A DNA stretch of 64,000 bases from Mucilaginibacter sp. GTDB taxonomy: Bacteria > Bacteroidota > Bacteroidia > Sphingobacteriales > Sphingobacteriaceae. The notes beneath the pieces are model-generated. The model saw nothing but the letters and a program-made list of their open reading frames with translations. It did no database searches and had not been told where the DNA came from. The position numbers and the translations under genes are program-made. The first letter of the stretch is position 1. Each line of letters starts with the position of its first letter. The stretch is taken from assembly GCF_025362475.1 (NCBI RefSeq), contig NZ_JANYGH010000041.1, forward strand, positions 1-64,000, in the 5' to 3' direction. This document shows positions 16,413 through 26,072 of the stretch, piece after piece.

Positions 16413-17318
16413 TTAGCTTGCTTTAACTTTCTTTCTGTATTCGTTAGGCGAGCTTCCCATCAACTTAGTAAACATCCTTGAAAAATAATATTGATCCTCT
16501 ACCCCCAAAGTTAAAGCTATGTTTTTGATAGACATGGATGTAAACGAAATATACTGACAGGCCTTTTGAACTTTTAACTGGTTAAAATACTCTATTGGCG
16601 AATAACCTGTTTTGGCCCTGAAGATAGCCGAATAGTGTGAAGTGGATAATTTAGCATAGCTGGAAAGGTCATCCAGCCTGATCATGGTATTGATGTTTTC
16701 CTGCATGTAGTTGATGGTCTTTTCCACAATATCATCATCTGCTGGCTTATCGTCAAAATGGTTAAACTTATCCTCATATATCAATGACGACAAAAAGTGC
16801 GAAAATATCATGTTTACGTAGCGCAAGGCATCGCTGCTATAGCCTTTCTCCAGGTTAAAGCATATATCCTGGAACAGCTTTATGCGGTCTTCATTAAAAG
16901 ATAGGTATGGCTTGTAATTTTCAGAGTTCTTCAGGATCAGTTCCACTATAAATGCAGCTATTTCGCCTTTAAAATGTATCCAGTATATTGTCCATGGTTT
17001 ATCCATGTTGGCTGCATACTTATGTGGTGTATTGGCAGGTATAGCAATAAATTGCGAAGGTGACACCTCCACTTTTTTCTTATTGATCTCCAGCCAGCCA
17101 TAGCCCTCGGTGCAATAAATAATAATATGCTGGTTTATTCCATTGGGGCGCTCGGCGTAGTGGTGCTTTGCTTTGGGGTAGTATCCAATATCAGTGATGT
17201 AGATCTGTTTGGTCACCAGGTCTTTGCTTAAAAAATTGGTAATGATCTTTTTAGGTACTACAATAAGCTTTTGTCCCTCAAAACCATCTCTTCGCCTTAG
17301 AACAATATTTTTGATCAT
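16413..17318 (-). CDS. Cupin-AraC transcriptional regulator of carbohydrate locus
   Basis: A 301-residue regulator. An N-terminal cupin domain (about 40-125; HIIIYCTEGYGWLEI, VEVSPSQFIAIPANTPHKYA, WTIYWIHF) should bind a sugar in the jelly-roll pocket. The C-terminal AraC HTH (about 205-300) contains IRLDDLSSYAKLSTSHYSAI, YFNQLKVQKACQYI, IALTLGVEDQYYFSRMFTKL and SSPNEYRKK. It is divergent from the hydrolase-symporter-DUF5107 operon across 377 bp and is therefore the likely activator of that operon and perhaps of the SusCD genes beyond. The TTAATCT/AGATTAA dyad 27 nt upstream may serve autoregulation. Confidence 0.9.
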   Translation of the reverse strand: MIKNIVLRRRDGFEGQKLIVVPKKIITNFLSKDLVTKQIYITDIGYYPKAKHHYAERPNGINQHIIIYCTEGYGWLEINKKKVEVSPSQFIAIPANTPHKYAANMDKPWTIYWIHFKGEIAAFIVELILKNSENYKPYLSFNEDRIKLFQDICFNLEKGYSSDALRYVNMIFSHFLSSLIYEDKFNHFDDKPADDDIVEKTINYMQENINTMIRLDDLSSYAKLSTSHYSAIFRAKTGYSPIEYFNQLKVQKACQYISFTSMSIKNIALTLGVEDQYYFSRMFTKLMGSSPNEYRKKVKAS

Positions 17319-17695
17319 TTTTTCACTATCGATACTATTGTATTTTAATCTTTAGATTAATTGGATATTCCTGAAATACAAACATTCATAAAAAATCTTA
17401 AAATACCATCATATAAGGTATATAAGTTGCAAATAAACATTTAGCTTCCTGTCGTAATAAAGTCCATCATTATCATAATATTACCTATTTTATTATCTCA
17501 TTTAATCCATGAGATTTACATCGCAACCAATTAGTGATACAGTCAACATTTAATGCTTCCTGATTTTTCCTTTTTTTGATTGAATGAGAATTTGAGCGTT
17601 GTTTTTTTACAGGACGATAGCAGCGAAACTAAAGGATAAGCACAGCTTAAAAAGCTTTAAATAAAGACATCGATAATAGCACATAATTAAACTAA
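17319..17695. other. Divergent regulatory region, AraC / GH operon
   Basis: A 377-bp AT-rich intergenic region that should carry both divergent promoters. I see a perfect dyad TTAATCT-TT-AGATTAA (17345-17360) close to the AraC start and several ATTATnATAAT-type AT-rich stretches around 17460-17500. I find no exact Bacteroidota TAnnTTTG promoter at a suitable place and no hidden reading frame. Confidence 0.5.
17345..17360. promoter_or_regulatory. Candidate AraC operator dyad
   Basis: TTAATCT and AGATTAA arms separated by TT, 27 nt upstream of the regulator start. Position fits an autoregulatory site; AT-richness leaves chance as an alternative. Confidence 0.35.
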
Positions 17696-19951
17696 ATGCA
17701 GCATTTTAACTTACAAGTTAGCACGTACAAATTAAGCTGGATAAAACTAAACTGTTTTGTTGCCGCGCTTATTTTAACAATATCGGGAAGTGTACTATAT
17801 GCGCAGCCAATTCAAAAAAGCGCGGATAATGCTACTATCAGCAACCCGCAATTGAAAATCAGCGTTGATAAACTTACAGGGACGGTTAGTTATTTATTTG
17901 CCAACGGGATGCGTATGGATAATACCGTTGCTTATGTATCGGATTTAAATTCCCGTAATTTTTCGACTACCGATTTCTCATCGCATAATTGTGAAGTTGC
18001 ACAAATCAATGATAACGTTGGCAAAGGCATCAGTCTTACCGTAAAGCATAGTGATGGTAACCATAAAATTGTTTTGATACAGCGCATTACGCTATATGAA
18101 AACAAGCCGTATGCATTGATCAATGTAAGTGCTACAAGTACAGATAAACCCATCGAGACCAGGGATATTAGCCCTATAGCTATCCTTCCGGCCTATAAAG
18201 GCAAATTATTTATCCCCGGTACCGAGCCCCGTATCCTGGATGTTCCGTTTGATAATGACGACTGGACACCCACATTAGAAAGGACTTGGCCCAAAGCAAA
18301 CTCACCCAAAAATACAGGCATCAGCTATGAATTTGTAGCTATTTATGATCAATTAAAAAACTCTGGCCTGGTTATAGGTAGCGTGAACCATGATTTCTGG
18401 AAAACAGGCTTAGCTTATCAAGCAGATACCCAACTGGGCTATGTTGATTCGTTAAAGGTTTTTGGTGGCGTAGCTACAGCTGATAATCCATCTTTAAAAT
18501 CGGCATACGGTGGTTTGGATGGTACGCATGATCATACAGAACACGGTACTATGCTGGGTAAAACGGTGAGCTCCCCAACTATTTATTTATGCGGATTGGC
18601 CAATGTACATGACGCGTTTTTGGATTACGGCAGGGTAAACTCAATCATCAATGGTAAACAAACCTGGAAAGGTTATGCGCCGGTTTACTGGAATAGCTTT
18701 GGTGTGGAAGGCGTATTGGGTTACGAGGGAGTAATGATGCCCCCTGCTGTGGAACAGATCTCGGATTTTATACATTCTATGCCAAATTTCAGCACTTATT
18801 CAAAACCGGTATTGAGCATTGATTCATACGACCAGGCAATTTACTCAACTGAAGTTTTAAAATCTATAGGCGAGTATGGTGCTAAGAACGGTCAGCAAAT
18901 GGGTTTTTATTTTATCCCTTTTGCCATGTGGGCCTGGAAAGATGATATTAAAGGTAAAAAGGTACCCGGTTCTAATTATGATTTAAAAGATGTTTTACTG
19001 CATGATAAAGAGGGCAAGCCCATCATGTACAAAGATGGTAAATGGGGCGCATACGCTATGGATCCAACACATCCTGCTATCCGTTTGTACATCATTCAGC
19101 AACTAAAAAAGGCCAAAGCTATCAACGCTAAATTTTTAAAGATTGATTTTCTTACAGCCGGCGCGCTGGAAACAACAAGACGCTACGATGTAAATGTACG
19201 TACCGGAATGCAGGCCTATAACTATGGGATGAAAACGCTAAGGCATTTGGTTGATTCCGTTATGGGTAAGGATATTTTTATCACGCAGGCCATTTCGCCA
19301 CTGTTTCCGCACCAATATGCACATACCCGTTTTGTATCCACCGATGTGTATTCGCACTTGCGCGATGATCAAAAGGGCTTTCCGGGCTGGGGTAGTACCG
19401 AATCATCATTAGCCACAGGATCACATATGGGCTGGGTTCAGGGTACTTTGTTCCCGTATACCAACCTGGATGTAAGCATCATGAAAAACTTCCAGAGAAA
19501 TCCTGATCTTAACGAGCAGGAAATAAAGGTGCGCTTATATGCCATGATGGTGATGGGGAGCATTCTGGGCGATGGATCTGATTTTAGGAACCCGCTTGCG
19601 GCCTATCGGGCACAGGAGTTTTTAAACAATAAAAATATCGCCGCCTTTTTTAGCGATCCTAAAGCGTTTATCCCATTAAAAACTGCTGATGGTGAAACAT
19701 TTGATCAGCAACTATCATTTTACCTGCCCGGTGATAACACCATGTTGGCCTTGTTTAATTTCGACCTGAAAAACGATTTTAAGCAGGTATTCAGCAGGGA
19801 AAGCCTGCATCTTGATGCGCATAAAAAATATGAGTTAAGAGACTTTTTATCAAATGCTGTTATTGGCGAATTAAAGGCCGATGTACCCGAAGTTACCCTG
19901 AGCGCGGCCCCGGCCGATGCGGTATTGATAAAACTTGTACCAATAAATTGA
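17696..19951 (+). CDS. Exported alpha-galactosidase-like glycoside hydrolase (clan GH-D fold)
   Basis: A 751-residue protein with a long n-region and a signal peptide ending near LYAQP, so it is periplasmic or outer-surface. Residues 45-330 look like an N-terminal beta-sandwich, followed by a TIM barrel. LSIDSYDQA, GFYFIPFAMWAW, AMDPTHP and FLKIDFLTAG place Asp484 where GH27/GH36 enzymes have the nucleophile, and Asp550 (VSTDVYS) fits the acid/base. A C-terminal beta-sandwich begins near residue 660. The reaction is probably release of an alpha-linked galactose, arabinose or N-acetylgalactosamine-like sugar. It heads an operon with a sugar symporter and a DUF5107 protein, facing an AraC regulator. 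Confidence 0.65.
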   Translation: MQHFNLQVSTYKLSWIKLNCFVAALILTISGSVLYAQPIQKSADNATISNPQLKISVDKLTGTVSYLFANGMRMDNTVAYVSDLNSRNFSTTDFSSHNCEVAQINDNVGKGISLTVKHSDGNHKIVLIQRITLYENKPYALINVSATSTDKPIETRDISPIAILPAYKGKLFIPGTEPRILDVPFDNDDWTPTLERTWPKANSPKNTGISYEFVAIYDQLKNSGLVIGSVNHDFWKTGLAYQADTQLGYVDSLKVFGGVATADNPSLKSAYGGLDGTHDHTEHGTMLGKTVSSPTIYLCGLANVHDAFLDYGRVNSIINGKQTWKGYAPVYWNSFGVEGVLGYEGVMMPPAVEQISDFIHSMPNFSTYSKPVLSIDSYDQAIYSTEVLKSIGEYGAKNGQQMGFYFIPFAMWAWKDDIKGKKVPGSNYDLKDVLLHDKEGKPIMYKDGKWGAYAMDPTHPAIRLYIIQQLKKAKAINAKFLKIDFLTAGALETTRRYDVNVRTGMQAYNYGMKTLRHLVDSVMGKDIFITQAISPLFPHQYAHTRFVSTDVYSHLRDDQKGFPGWGSTESSLATGSHMGWVQGTLFPYTNLDVSIMKNFQRNPDLNEQEIKVRLYAMMVMGSILGDGSDFRNPLAAYRAQEFLNNKNIAAFFSDPKAFIPLKTADGETFDQQLSFYLPGDNTMLALFNFDLKNDFKQVFSRESLHLDAHKKYELRDFLSNAVIGELKADVPEVTLSAAPADAVLIKLVPIN

Positions 19952-20008
19952 CCATTGAAAATAAATTCGATATTATGCCTATCCCAATTAATACATACAA
20001 CCTAAAAA

Positions 20009-21352
20009 ATGAGTAGTTCAAAAAGCTTTAACAGTAGTTACATTATCGGCATCTCCTTTATCTCGGCCCTCGGGGGATACCTTTTCGGGTTTGATTTTGC
20101 GGTGATATCCGGCGCATTGCCTTTTTTGCGCACACAATTTGCACTTACCCCGGTATGGGAAGGTTTTTTGACCGGCTCGCTGGCCCTGGGCTGTATAGTT
20201 GGCTGCCTGCTTGCAGGTAATATTGCCGACCGCTATGGCCGCAAACCTGGGCTGATCATAGCTGCTTTAATTTTCGCTATATCATCTATCGGGATTGCGT
20301 TTTCGGCTACGTTAACTTACTTTTTAATCCTGCGCTTTGCAGCCGGGATAGGAGTAGGTATGGCCTCTATGCTTTGCCCAATGTACATAGCCGAGGTTTC
20401 GCCTGCCGAGGTTAGGGGGCGCAATGTGGCCATCAATCAACTTACAGTGGTTATAGGAATATTGATCACCAACCTGGTTAACTACTTCCTGGCCGATCAC
20501 GGTGCTGATTCATGGCGATGGATGTTTGGCTTGGGGGCTGTGCCATCTGCCATATTTTTAATTGGGGTTACCTGGCTGCCCGAAAGCCCACGGTGGTTGA
20601 TGAAATCCGGTCAGCTGGATAAAGCAAAAGTGATACTGAATAAAATAGGATCTCCGGATTTTGCAGATGCCACCTTTAAAGCTGTTGAAAAATCACTGGT
20701 TGGGGCAACAAAGCAATCCTATGCAATGGTGTTTGAAAAAGCTGTTCGCCCTGCGGTCGTTGTAGGTATCACGCTGGCTGTGTTTCAACAGTTTTGCGGT
20801 ATCAATGTGGTATTTAATTATACCTCAACCATATTTGAATCGGTAGGAGCAAACCTTAACCGGCAATTGTTTGAAACCGTTGCTATAGGTGTAGTAAACC
20901 TGGTATTTACCTTACTGGCCATGTGGCAGGTTGATAAACTTGGCCGCCGCCCACTAATGTTATGGGGTTCATTGGGTTTATCTGTCCTTTACATTGTACT
21001 GGCGTTCCTGCTGCAAAATCACTTCCCGGCAGGGTTGGTATCCATATTTGTATTGCTGGCTATCAGCACCTATGCAATTTCGTTGGCACCTGTAACCTGG
21101 GTATTAATTTCGGAGATATTTCCTAATAAAATCCGTGGGGTAGCTTCATCTGTAGCCATCGTTTCGTTATGGGGAGCTTACTTTATACTCGTTTTTACCT
21201 TCCCAATCCTTGCAAAAATATTAGGTGCTTACGGGCCATTTTACCTGTATGCGGCAATTTGTTTTGGTGGCTTTCTGTTTGTAAAAGCCAGGGTAAAGGA
21301 AACAAAAGGTCAAACTTTAGAGGAATTAGAAGACAATTTAATAAGACATTAA
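20009..21352 (+). CDS. Sugar:H+ symporter (MFS sugar porter family)
   Basis: A 447-residue, 12-helix inner-membrane transporter with all sugar-porter signatures: GYLFGFDFAVISGALPFLRT, DRYGRKPG, PESPRWLMKSG, QQFCGINVVFNYTSTIF, DKLGRRPLMLWG and PVTWVLISEIFPNKIRG. The closest known types are XylE, AraE and GalP, which import xylose, arabinose or galactose. The specificity cannot be separated by eye. It is 57 nt downstream of the hydrolase and 15 nt before the DUF5107 gene, so the operon probably imports the monosaccharide released by the hydrolase. Confidence 0.92.
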   Translation: MSSSKSFNSSYIIGISFISALGGYLFGFDFAVISGALPFLRTQFALTPVWEGFLTGSLALGCIVGCLLAGNIADRYGRKPGLIIAALIFAISSIGIAFSATLTYFLILRFAAGIGVGMASMLCPMYIAEVSPAEVRGRNVAINQLTVVIGILITNLVNYFLADHGADSWRWMFGLGAVPSAIFLIGVTWLPESPRWLMKSGQLDKAKVILNKIGSPDFADATFKAVEKSLVGATKQSYAMVFEKAVRPAVVVGITLAVFQQFCGINVVFNYTSTIFESVGANLNRQLFETVAIGVVNLVFTLLAMWQVDKLGRRPLMLWGSLGLSVLYIVLAFLLQNHFPAGLVSIFVLLAISTYAISLAPVTWVLISEIFPNKIRGVASSVAIVSLWGAYFILVFTFPILAKILGAYGPFYLYAAICFGGFLFVKARVKETKGQTLEELEDNLIRH

Positions 21353-21367
21353 TAATACATAGTTAGT

Positions 21368-24300
21368 ATGCAAAATTCAACTGTTTCCGTTTGGGAAGAG
21401 AAAGTAATTATCCCCACCTATAGTGTTGGCAAGCCAGATAAAAACCCTATGTTTTTTGAAAAACGGGTATACCAGGGCAGTAGTGGGGTGGTTTATCCAA
21501 ACCCGGTAATTGAAAAAATTGTCGATGAAAAAGAAGACAAGGAATATACTGGTCTTTTCCTGGAAAATAAGTATCTGAAGGTGATGATATTGCCTCAGTT
21601 GGGAGGTCGTATCCAAACGGCTTTTGATAAAATAAAACAAAGGCATTTTATTTATCACAACCAGGTAATTAAGCCCGCGTTGGTGGGTTTAACTGGTCCA
21701 TGGATCTCTGGTGGTATTGAGTTTAACTGGCCCCAGCATCACCGCCCCAGCACCTTTGATCCGGTTGATTATAAGCTGGAAGAGCATGCGGATGGCAGCA
21801 AAACCGTTTGGGTTAACGAGGTGGAACGCATGTTCCATACCAAGGGGATGGCGGGTTTTACCCTACGCCCCGATACCGCTTATATCGAAATAAAAGCGAA
21901 GCTGTTTAACCGCTCGGCGCTGCCGCAAACTTTTTTATGGTGGGCAAATCCGGCTGTTAAGGTGAATGATTACTACCAATCTGTATTTCCACCTGATGTG
22001 AACGCGGTATTTGACCATGGCAAACGCGATGTGTCTGATTTTCCGATAGCTACCGGCACCTATTATAAGGTTGATTATTCGCCGGGTACAGATATCTCGA
22101 TGTATAAAAACATACCTGTGCCAACCTCGTACATGGCTATCAATTCTGACTATGATTTTGTAGGTGGATATGAGCATGACTCACAGGCGGGCCTGTTGCA
22201 CGTGGCGAATCATCACGTATCGCCGGGTAAAAAACAATGGACCTGGGGCCACAGTGACTTCGGCCAGGCCTGGGACAGAAATCTTACTGATGAGGATGGT
22301 CCATACATTGAGCTGATGACCGGTGTATTTACTGATAATCAGCCCGATTTTAGCTGGCTGATGCCTTACGAAGAAAAAACATTTACCCAGTACTTTTTGC
22401 CGTACCGGGAATTGGGTATGGTGAAAAATGCATCGAAAGATATTTTATTGGCCTTAAGCAAAACAGGCGATAAGGTAACCATCAAAATACAGGTAACTTC
22501 TGCACAGCCAAACCTGAATATCAGCCTGACTTATCAAGGCGAAGAGTTATTTAAGCAAAGCACGACTATCTCTCCCGAAAATGTTTTTGTACAGGAACTA
22601 ACGGCTGATGTGAACGAAAATGAGTTGCTGCTCATCATCACTAATGACAATAAACAGGAAGTATTAAGATACGAGCCTGCCAAAAACAAACAAAACGAAT
22701 TGCCAACCGCAGCTAAACCCGCTTTGCAGCCCGAAGCAGTAGAGAGCGTTGAACAGTTGTTTTTAACCGCCCAGCACCTGGAGCAATACCGCCATGCTAC
22801 CTATAGCCCGGTGCCATATTATGAGGAAGCATTGCGCCGTGAGCCTACAGATATTCGTAATAACAACGCGCTGGGTAAATGGTTTATCCGCAAAGGCCAG
22901 TTCGCGAAGGCCGAGCCGTTTTTAAGAAAAGCGGTAGAAACCAGTATTCAGCGCAATTTTAACCCTTATGATAGCGAACCATATTACAATTTGGGTTTAT
23001 GTCTCAAATATTTGGATCGTGCAGATGAGGCTTATACTGTATTTTATAAATCTACCTGGAGCAATGCCTGGAAAGATACCGGCTTTTTTGCGGTAGCGCA
23101 GATAGATATGGCCCGCGGTCATTTTTCATTGGCTTTGGATCATATTACCCAATCATTGGATAGGAATGCCAATAACAGCAAGGCATACGTAATAGCGGCG
23201 GCCGCACTGCGTAAACTTATGCAGTTTGATGTGGCCCTTCAGTTTGTCGATGTGGCTTTGGATAGGGACGGCTTTAATCTTGGTGCTATTTTTGAAAAAA
23301 TACAGGTATACAAACAGGCAGGTGACGTAGAACAGGTAGAAAAATGCCTTGATAAGTTGTTAGCACTCTCAAGAAATGATGATCAGAATTTTATAGAATA
23401 CGCGTTGGATTATGCTGCAGCGGGTTTATACGTTGAAGCAGTTGAGTTACTGAAACTGACGCTAAAAGAAAAGGGCAATAACCCAATGGTTTATTATAGC
23501 CTTGGATATTTTAGCCATAAAAGTGGTTTGGGGGATGACGCTAAAAAATGGTTTGAAAAGGCTGCTGCTGCCGATTCTTACCTGTGCTTTCCTAACCGAC
23601 TGGACGAAGTGAATATATTGCAGCTTGCTATTGAAGTGAATGCTGCAGATGCCAAAGCTCCCTATTATTTGGGTAACCTTTTTTATGATAAGCGCCAGTA
23701 TGACGAAGCGGTAAGTTACTGGGAAACGTCGGCAAAGCTGGATGAAAATTTCCCTACTGTTTTCAGGAATTTGGCTATAGCTTATTTTAACAAGCAAAAT
23801 GACCAGGTAAAAGCGCTTGCTTATTTTGAAAAGGCATTTTACCTGGATGTTACTGATGCAAGGGTTTTGATGGAGTTGGATCAGCTCTATAAAAGACTGA
23901 ACTATCCTACAGAGAAACGTTCGGAATTTTTAGAAAATAACCTGGAAGTAGCTTTGCAGCGTGACGACGTTTACCTGGAAAGAGTTACCCTGCTTAATTT
24001 GGCAGGCGAATATGAAAAAGCGCTTGGATTATTGATGGACCGTCAGTTTCATCCATGGGAGGGCGGCGAAGGCAAAGCTTCTGGTCAGTATGTGTTTAGT
24101 ATGGTGCAATTAGCCAAAAAATACCTGGGCGAAGGCGAATATAATAAGGCCATTGCCAATCTCAACGCGGCAAAAAGCTATCCTCATAATTTGGGCGAAG
24201 GGAAATTGTACGGCACACAGGAAAACGATATTGATTATTGGTTGGGTTGCGCTTATGAAGGCTTAAACCAAACAGAAGCTGCAAATGAGTATTATAAACA

Positions 24301-24706
24301 ATCAACTGTTGGTTTGGATGAGCCATCTGCAGCTGTGTTTTATAATGATCAGCAGCCCGACAAGATTTTTTACCAGGGTTTAAGCTGGGAAAAATTGGGC
24401 AATAAAGAAAAAGCCACGCAAATATTCAACAAACTGCTGGCCTACGGTAAAGCCCATGAAAACGATGTGGTGAAGATAGATTACTTCGCCGTATCACTGC
24501 CCAACTTATTGATTTTTGATGACGACCTGGATATGCGCAACTGCGTTCATACTTACTTTTTACAGGGCTTGGGTATGTTGGGGCTCGATAACTTTGAGGC
24601 CGCACAAGCGATGTTTATCAAAGTTATTGATCTTGATGCTATGCATGCCGGGGCTAAATCTCACCTGGAGATGGCAAGGCAGCAATTAAACGTATCCAAT
24701 TATTAA
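21368..24706 (+). CDS. DUF5107 protein with C-terminal TPR array
   Basis: A 1112-residue protein without a signal peptide, so cytoplasmic. Residues 1-350 form the DUF5107 domain, a galactose-mutarotase-like beta-sandwich (LKVMILPQLGGRIQTAFDKI, GPWISGGIEFNWPQHH, WWANPAV, WAW-like WTWGHSDFG). A short beta domain follows (about 360-440). From about 470 to the end come many tetratricopeptide repeats (EPYYNLGLCLKYLDRADEAY, ALGMLGLDNFEAAQAMF). DUF5107-TPR genes are common in carbohydrate loci of Bacteroidota; no activity is known to me. The position after a sugar importer suggests handling of an intracellular sugar or a regulatory scaffold. Confidence 0.8.
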   Translation: MQNSTVSVWEEKVIIPTYSVGKPDKNPMFFEKRVYQGSSGVVYPNPVIEKIVDEKEDKEYTGLFLENKYLKVMILPQLGGRIQTAFDKIKQRHFIYHNQVIKPALVGLTGPWISGGIEFNWPQHHRPSTFDPVDYKLEEHADGSKTVWVNEVERMFHTKGMAGFTLRPDTAYIEIKAKLFNRSALPQTFLWWANPAVKVNDYYQSVFPPDVNAVFDHGKRDVSDFPIATGTYYKVDYSPGTDISMYKNIPVPTSYMAINSDYDFVGGYEHDSQAGLLHVANHHVSPGKKQWTWGHSDFGQAWDRNLTDEDGPYIELMTGVFTDNQPDFSWLMPYEEKTFTQYFLPYRELGMVKNASKDILLALSKTGDKVTIKIQVTSAQPNLNISLTYQGEELFKQSTTISPENVFVQELTADVNENELLLIITNDNKQEVLRYEPAKNKQNELPTAAKPALQPEAVESVEQLFLTAQHLEQYRHATYSPVPYYEEALRREPTDIRNNNALGKWFIRKGQFAKAEPFLRKAVETSIQRNFNPYDSEPYYNLGLCLKYLDRADEAYTVFYKSTWSNAWKDTGFFAVAQIDMARGHFSLALDHITQSLDRNANNSKAYVIAAAALRKLMQFDVALQFVDVALDRDGFNLGAIFEKIQVYKQAGDVEQVEKCLDKLLALSRNDDQNFIEYALDYAAAGLYVEAVELLKLTLKEKGNNPMVYYSLGYFSHKSGLGDDAKKWFEKAAAADSYLCFPNRLDEVNILQLAIEVNAADAKAPYYLGNLFYDKRQYDEAVSYWETSAKLDENFPTVFRNLAIAYFNKQNDQVKALAYFEKAFYLDVTDARVLMELDQLYKRLNYPTEKRSEFLENNLEVALQRDDVYLERVTLLNLAGEYEKALGLLMDRQFHPWEGGEGKASGQYVFSMVQLAKKYLGEGEYNKAIANLNAAKSYPHNLGEGKLYGTQENDIDYWLGCAYEGLNQTEAANEYYKQSTVGLDEPSAAVFYNDQQPDKIFYQGLSWEKLGNKEKATQIFNKLLAYGKAHENDVVKIDYFAVSLPNLLIFDDDLDMRNCVHTYFLQGLGMLGLDNFEAAQAMFIKVIDLDAMHAGAKSHLEMARQQLNVSNY

Positions 24707-24725
24707 TAAAGGGTTTACAATATTC

Positions 24726-24758
24726 AGCCGGGTTGATGTGGCAAACATTTACCCGGCT
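24726..24758 (+). terminator. Hairpin after DUF5107-TPR gene
   Basis: AGCCGGGT (24726-24733) pairs with ACCCGGCT (24751-24758) 20 nt after the stop codon. The downstream T-run is weak (TATTAAG), so termination may be partial. Confidence 0.55.
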
Positions 24759-24792
24759 TATTAAGCTTATGCTTCAGCCTAAATAAATCACA

Positions 24793-24938
24793 ACTCAAGC
24801 CAGGATATATTTTGCTGATAAAAGCATCAAAACCACATGTGCCGACCTTGGCTTTAATGATCAGTATTGTTTTTGCGGCTGTTTAGCAAAGTAACCGGCG
24901 TCTCGCTATCTAAATACAAATTGACACGAAAAAATAAA
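24793..24938 (+). pseudogene. Remnant of an AraC-family regulator, C-terminal HTH only
   Basis: Translation from 24793 gives TQARIYFADKSIKTTC followed by ADLGFNDQYCFC. After a missing base near 24877 the reading continues in the next frame as LFSKVTGVSLSKYKLTRKN. This is the canonical second-helix signature of AraC proteins (SIKxIAxxLGFNDQYYFSRLFKKVTGxSPSKYR). Restoring one C near 24877 joins the halves perfectly. No start codon, first HTH or ligand domain remains, and a stop precedes it at 24784. It is a relic of a regulator gene formerly between the operon and GalM. Confidence 0.75.
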
Positions 24939-25034
24939 CCTTCATGTAAAGAATTAACAAGCTGAAAGTTTGTGTTTAATATTTGTCGTTTTAACAATAA
25001 TATAATCTATCTTAACCTATAACACCACAAAATC

Positions 25035-26072
25035 ATGAACAAAAGCCAAACTAAGGTATCGTGCCGGGAATGGGGCGAATATTTTGGCTCTAAAGTTTAT
25101 CTTTTTAAGTTAGAAAATGCCAATGGCGCATACATCGAACTTACAAACTATGGCGCAACATTAGTTTCTGCCGTAGTGCCGGATAATCAAAATAAATACG
25201 ATAATGTGGTTTTAGGCTATACATCATTAGCCGGTTATATAGCTGATGAATGCTATATGGGCGCAACTATAGGGCGTTTTGCCAACAGAACAGGGGGGGC
25301 TAAATTCACTATGGATGGTGTTATTTATAAGTTGGACGCCAATGATGGTGCTAACTCCAACCATGGCGGCTTTGCCGGTTTTCACGCTAAGGTTTTTGAT
25401 CATAAAATAACTGATGAGGGCATATCTTTTACCCTGCACAGTGCTGATGGTGATGGAGGATACCCCGGTAATCTTCATTTGGTAGTAAATTACAGATGGA
25501 CTGATGATAATGAATTGTATATCAGCTATCAAGCTACTTCTGATAAAAAAACAGTAGCTAATTTTACTAATCACGCTTATTTTAATCTATCTGCAAAAGG
25601 GGACGGGATATTTGACCATTCTCTTAAAGTTTATGCTGATACCTTGTTAGAAGTCGATGCGGGCTATATCCCTACGGGCGAGATAAAAACTGCTGGTAAT
25701 AAGGCTTTAACAGGTGAAATTATGCTGGGTAAAATAATAGCTGACGGTGTAAAAACGGGTTTTAATGACTGCTACATTTTGAAAAACGTCGATAATAATG
25801 TGCTTAAACCTGCGGCAAAACTTACTGAAAACACATCGGGCAGAAAGTTGGAGGTGTTTACAACTTACCCTTCGGTGATGGTTTATACTGGCGATTACCT
25901 TGATTGTAAGCCTCATGGCAATTTTTTACGCCCATACCAACCCTTTGATGGACTATGCCTTGAATGTCAGTATTATCCGGATAGTCCTAATCATGCTAAT
26001 TTCCCTTCAACAATATTACTGCCCGGCGATGTGTACCAGGAAACCATCGTCTATAAATTCGGCACGGTTTAA
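25035..26072 (+). CDS. galM: Aldose 1-epimerase (galactose mutarotase)
   Basis: A 345-residue cytoplasmic enzyme that interconverts the alpha and beta anomers of aldohexoses, usually galactose. Family landmarks are ELTNYGATLVSAVVPD, the substrate-binding GRFANRTGGAKF and NHGGFAGFHAKVF, the catalytic histidine in NFTNHAYFNLS, and the catalytic glutamate in GLCLECQYYPDSPNHANFPS. The length is standard and there is no signal peptide. It is preceded by the hairpin and the AraC remnant and followed by a 600-nt leader to SusC. Its presence supports galactose or a related sugar as one product of the locus. Confidence 0.92.
   Translation: MNKSQTKVSCREWGEYFGSKVYLFKLENANGAYIELTNYGATLVSAVVPDNQNKYDNVVLGYTSLAGYIADECYMGATIGRFANRTGGAKFTMDGVIYKLDANDGANSNHGGFAGFHAKVFDHKITDEGISFTLHSADGDGGYPGNLHLVVNYRWTDDNELYISYQATSDKKTVANFTNHAYFNLSAKGDGIFDHSLKVYADTLLEVDAGYIPTGEIKTAGNKALTGEIMLGKIIADGVKTGFNDCYILKNVDNNVLKPAAKLTENTSGRKLEVFTTYPSVMVYTGDYLDCKPHGNFLRPYQPFDGLCLECQYYPDSPNHANFPSTILLPGDVYQETIVYKFGTV

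Larger units (their letters stand above)
24707..25034. other. Intergenic region between DUF5107 and GalM genes
   Basis: This 328-nt gap holds a hairpin (24726-24758) and a decayed AraC fragment (24793-24938). The remaining 96 nt before GalM is AT-rich and presumably the GalM promoter region. Confidence 0.6.
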
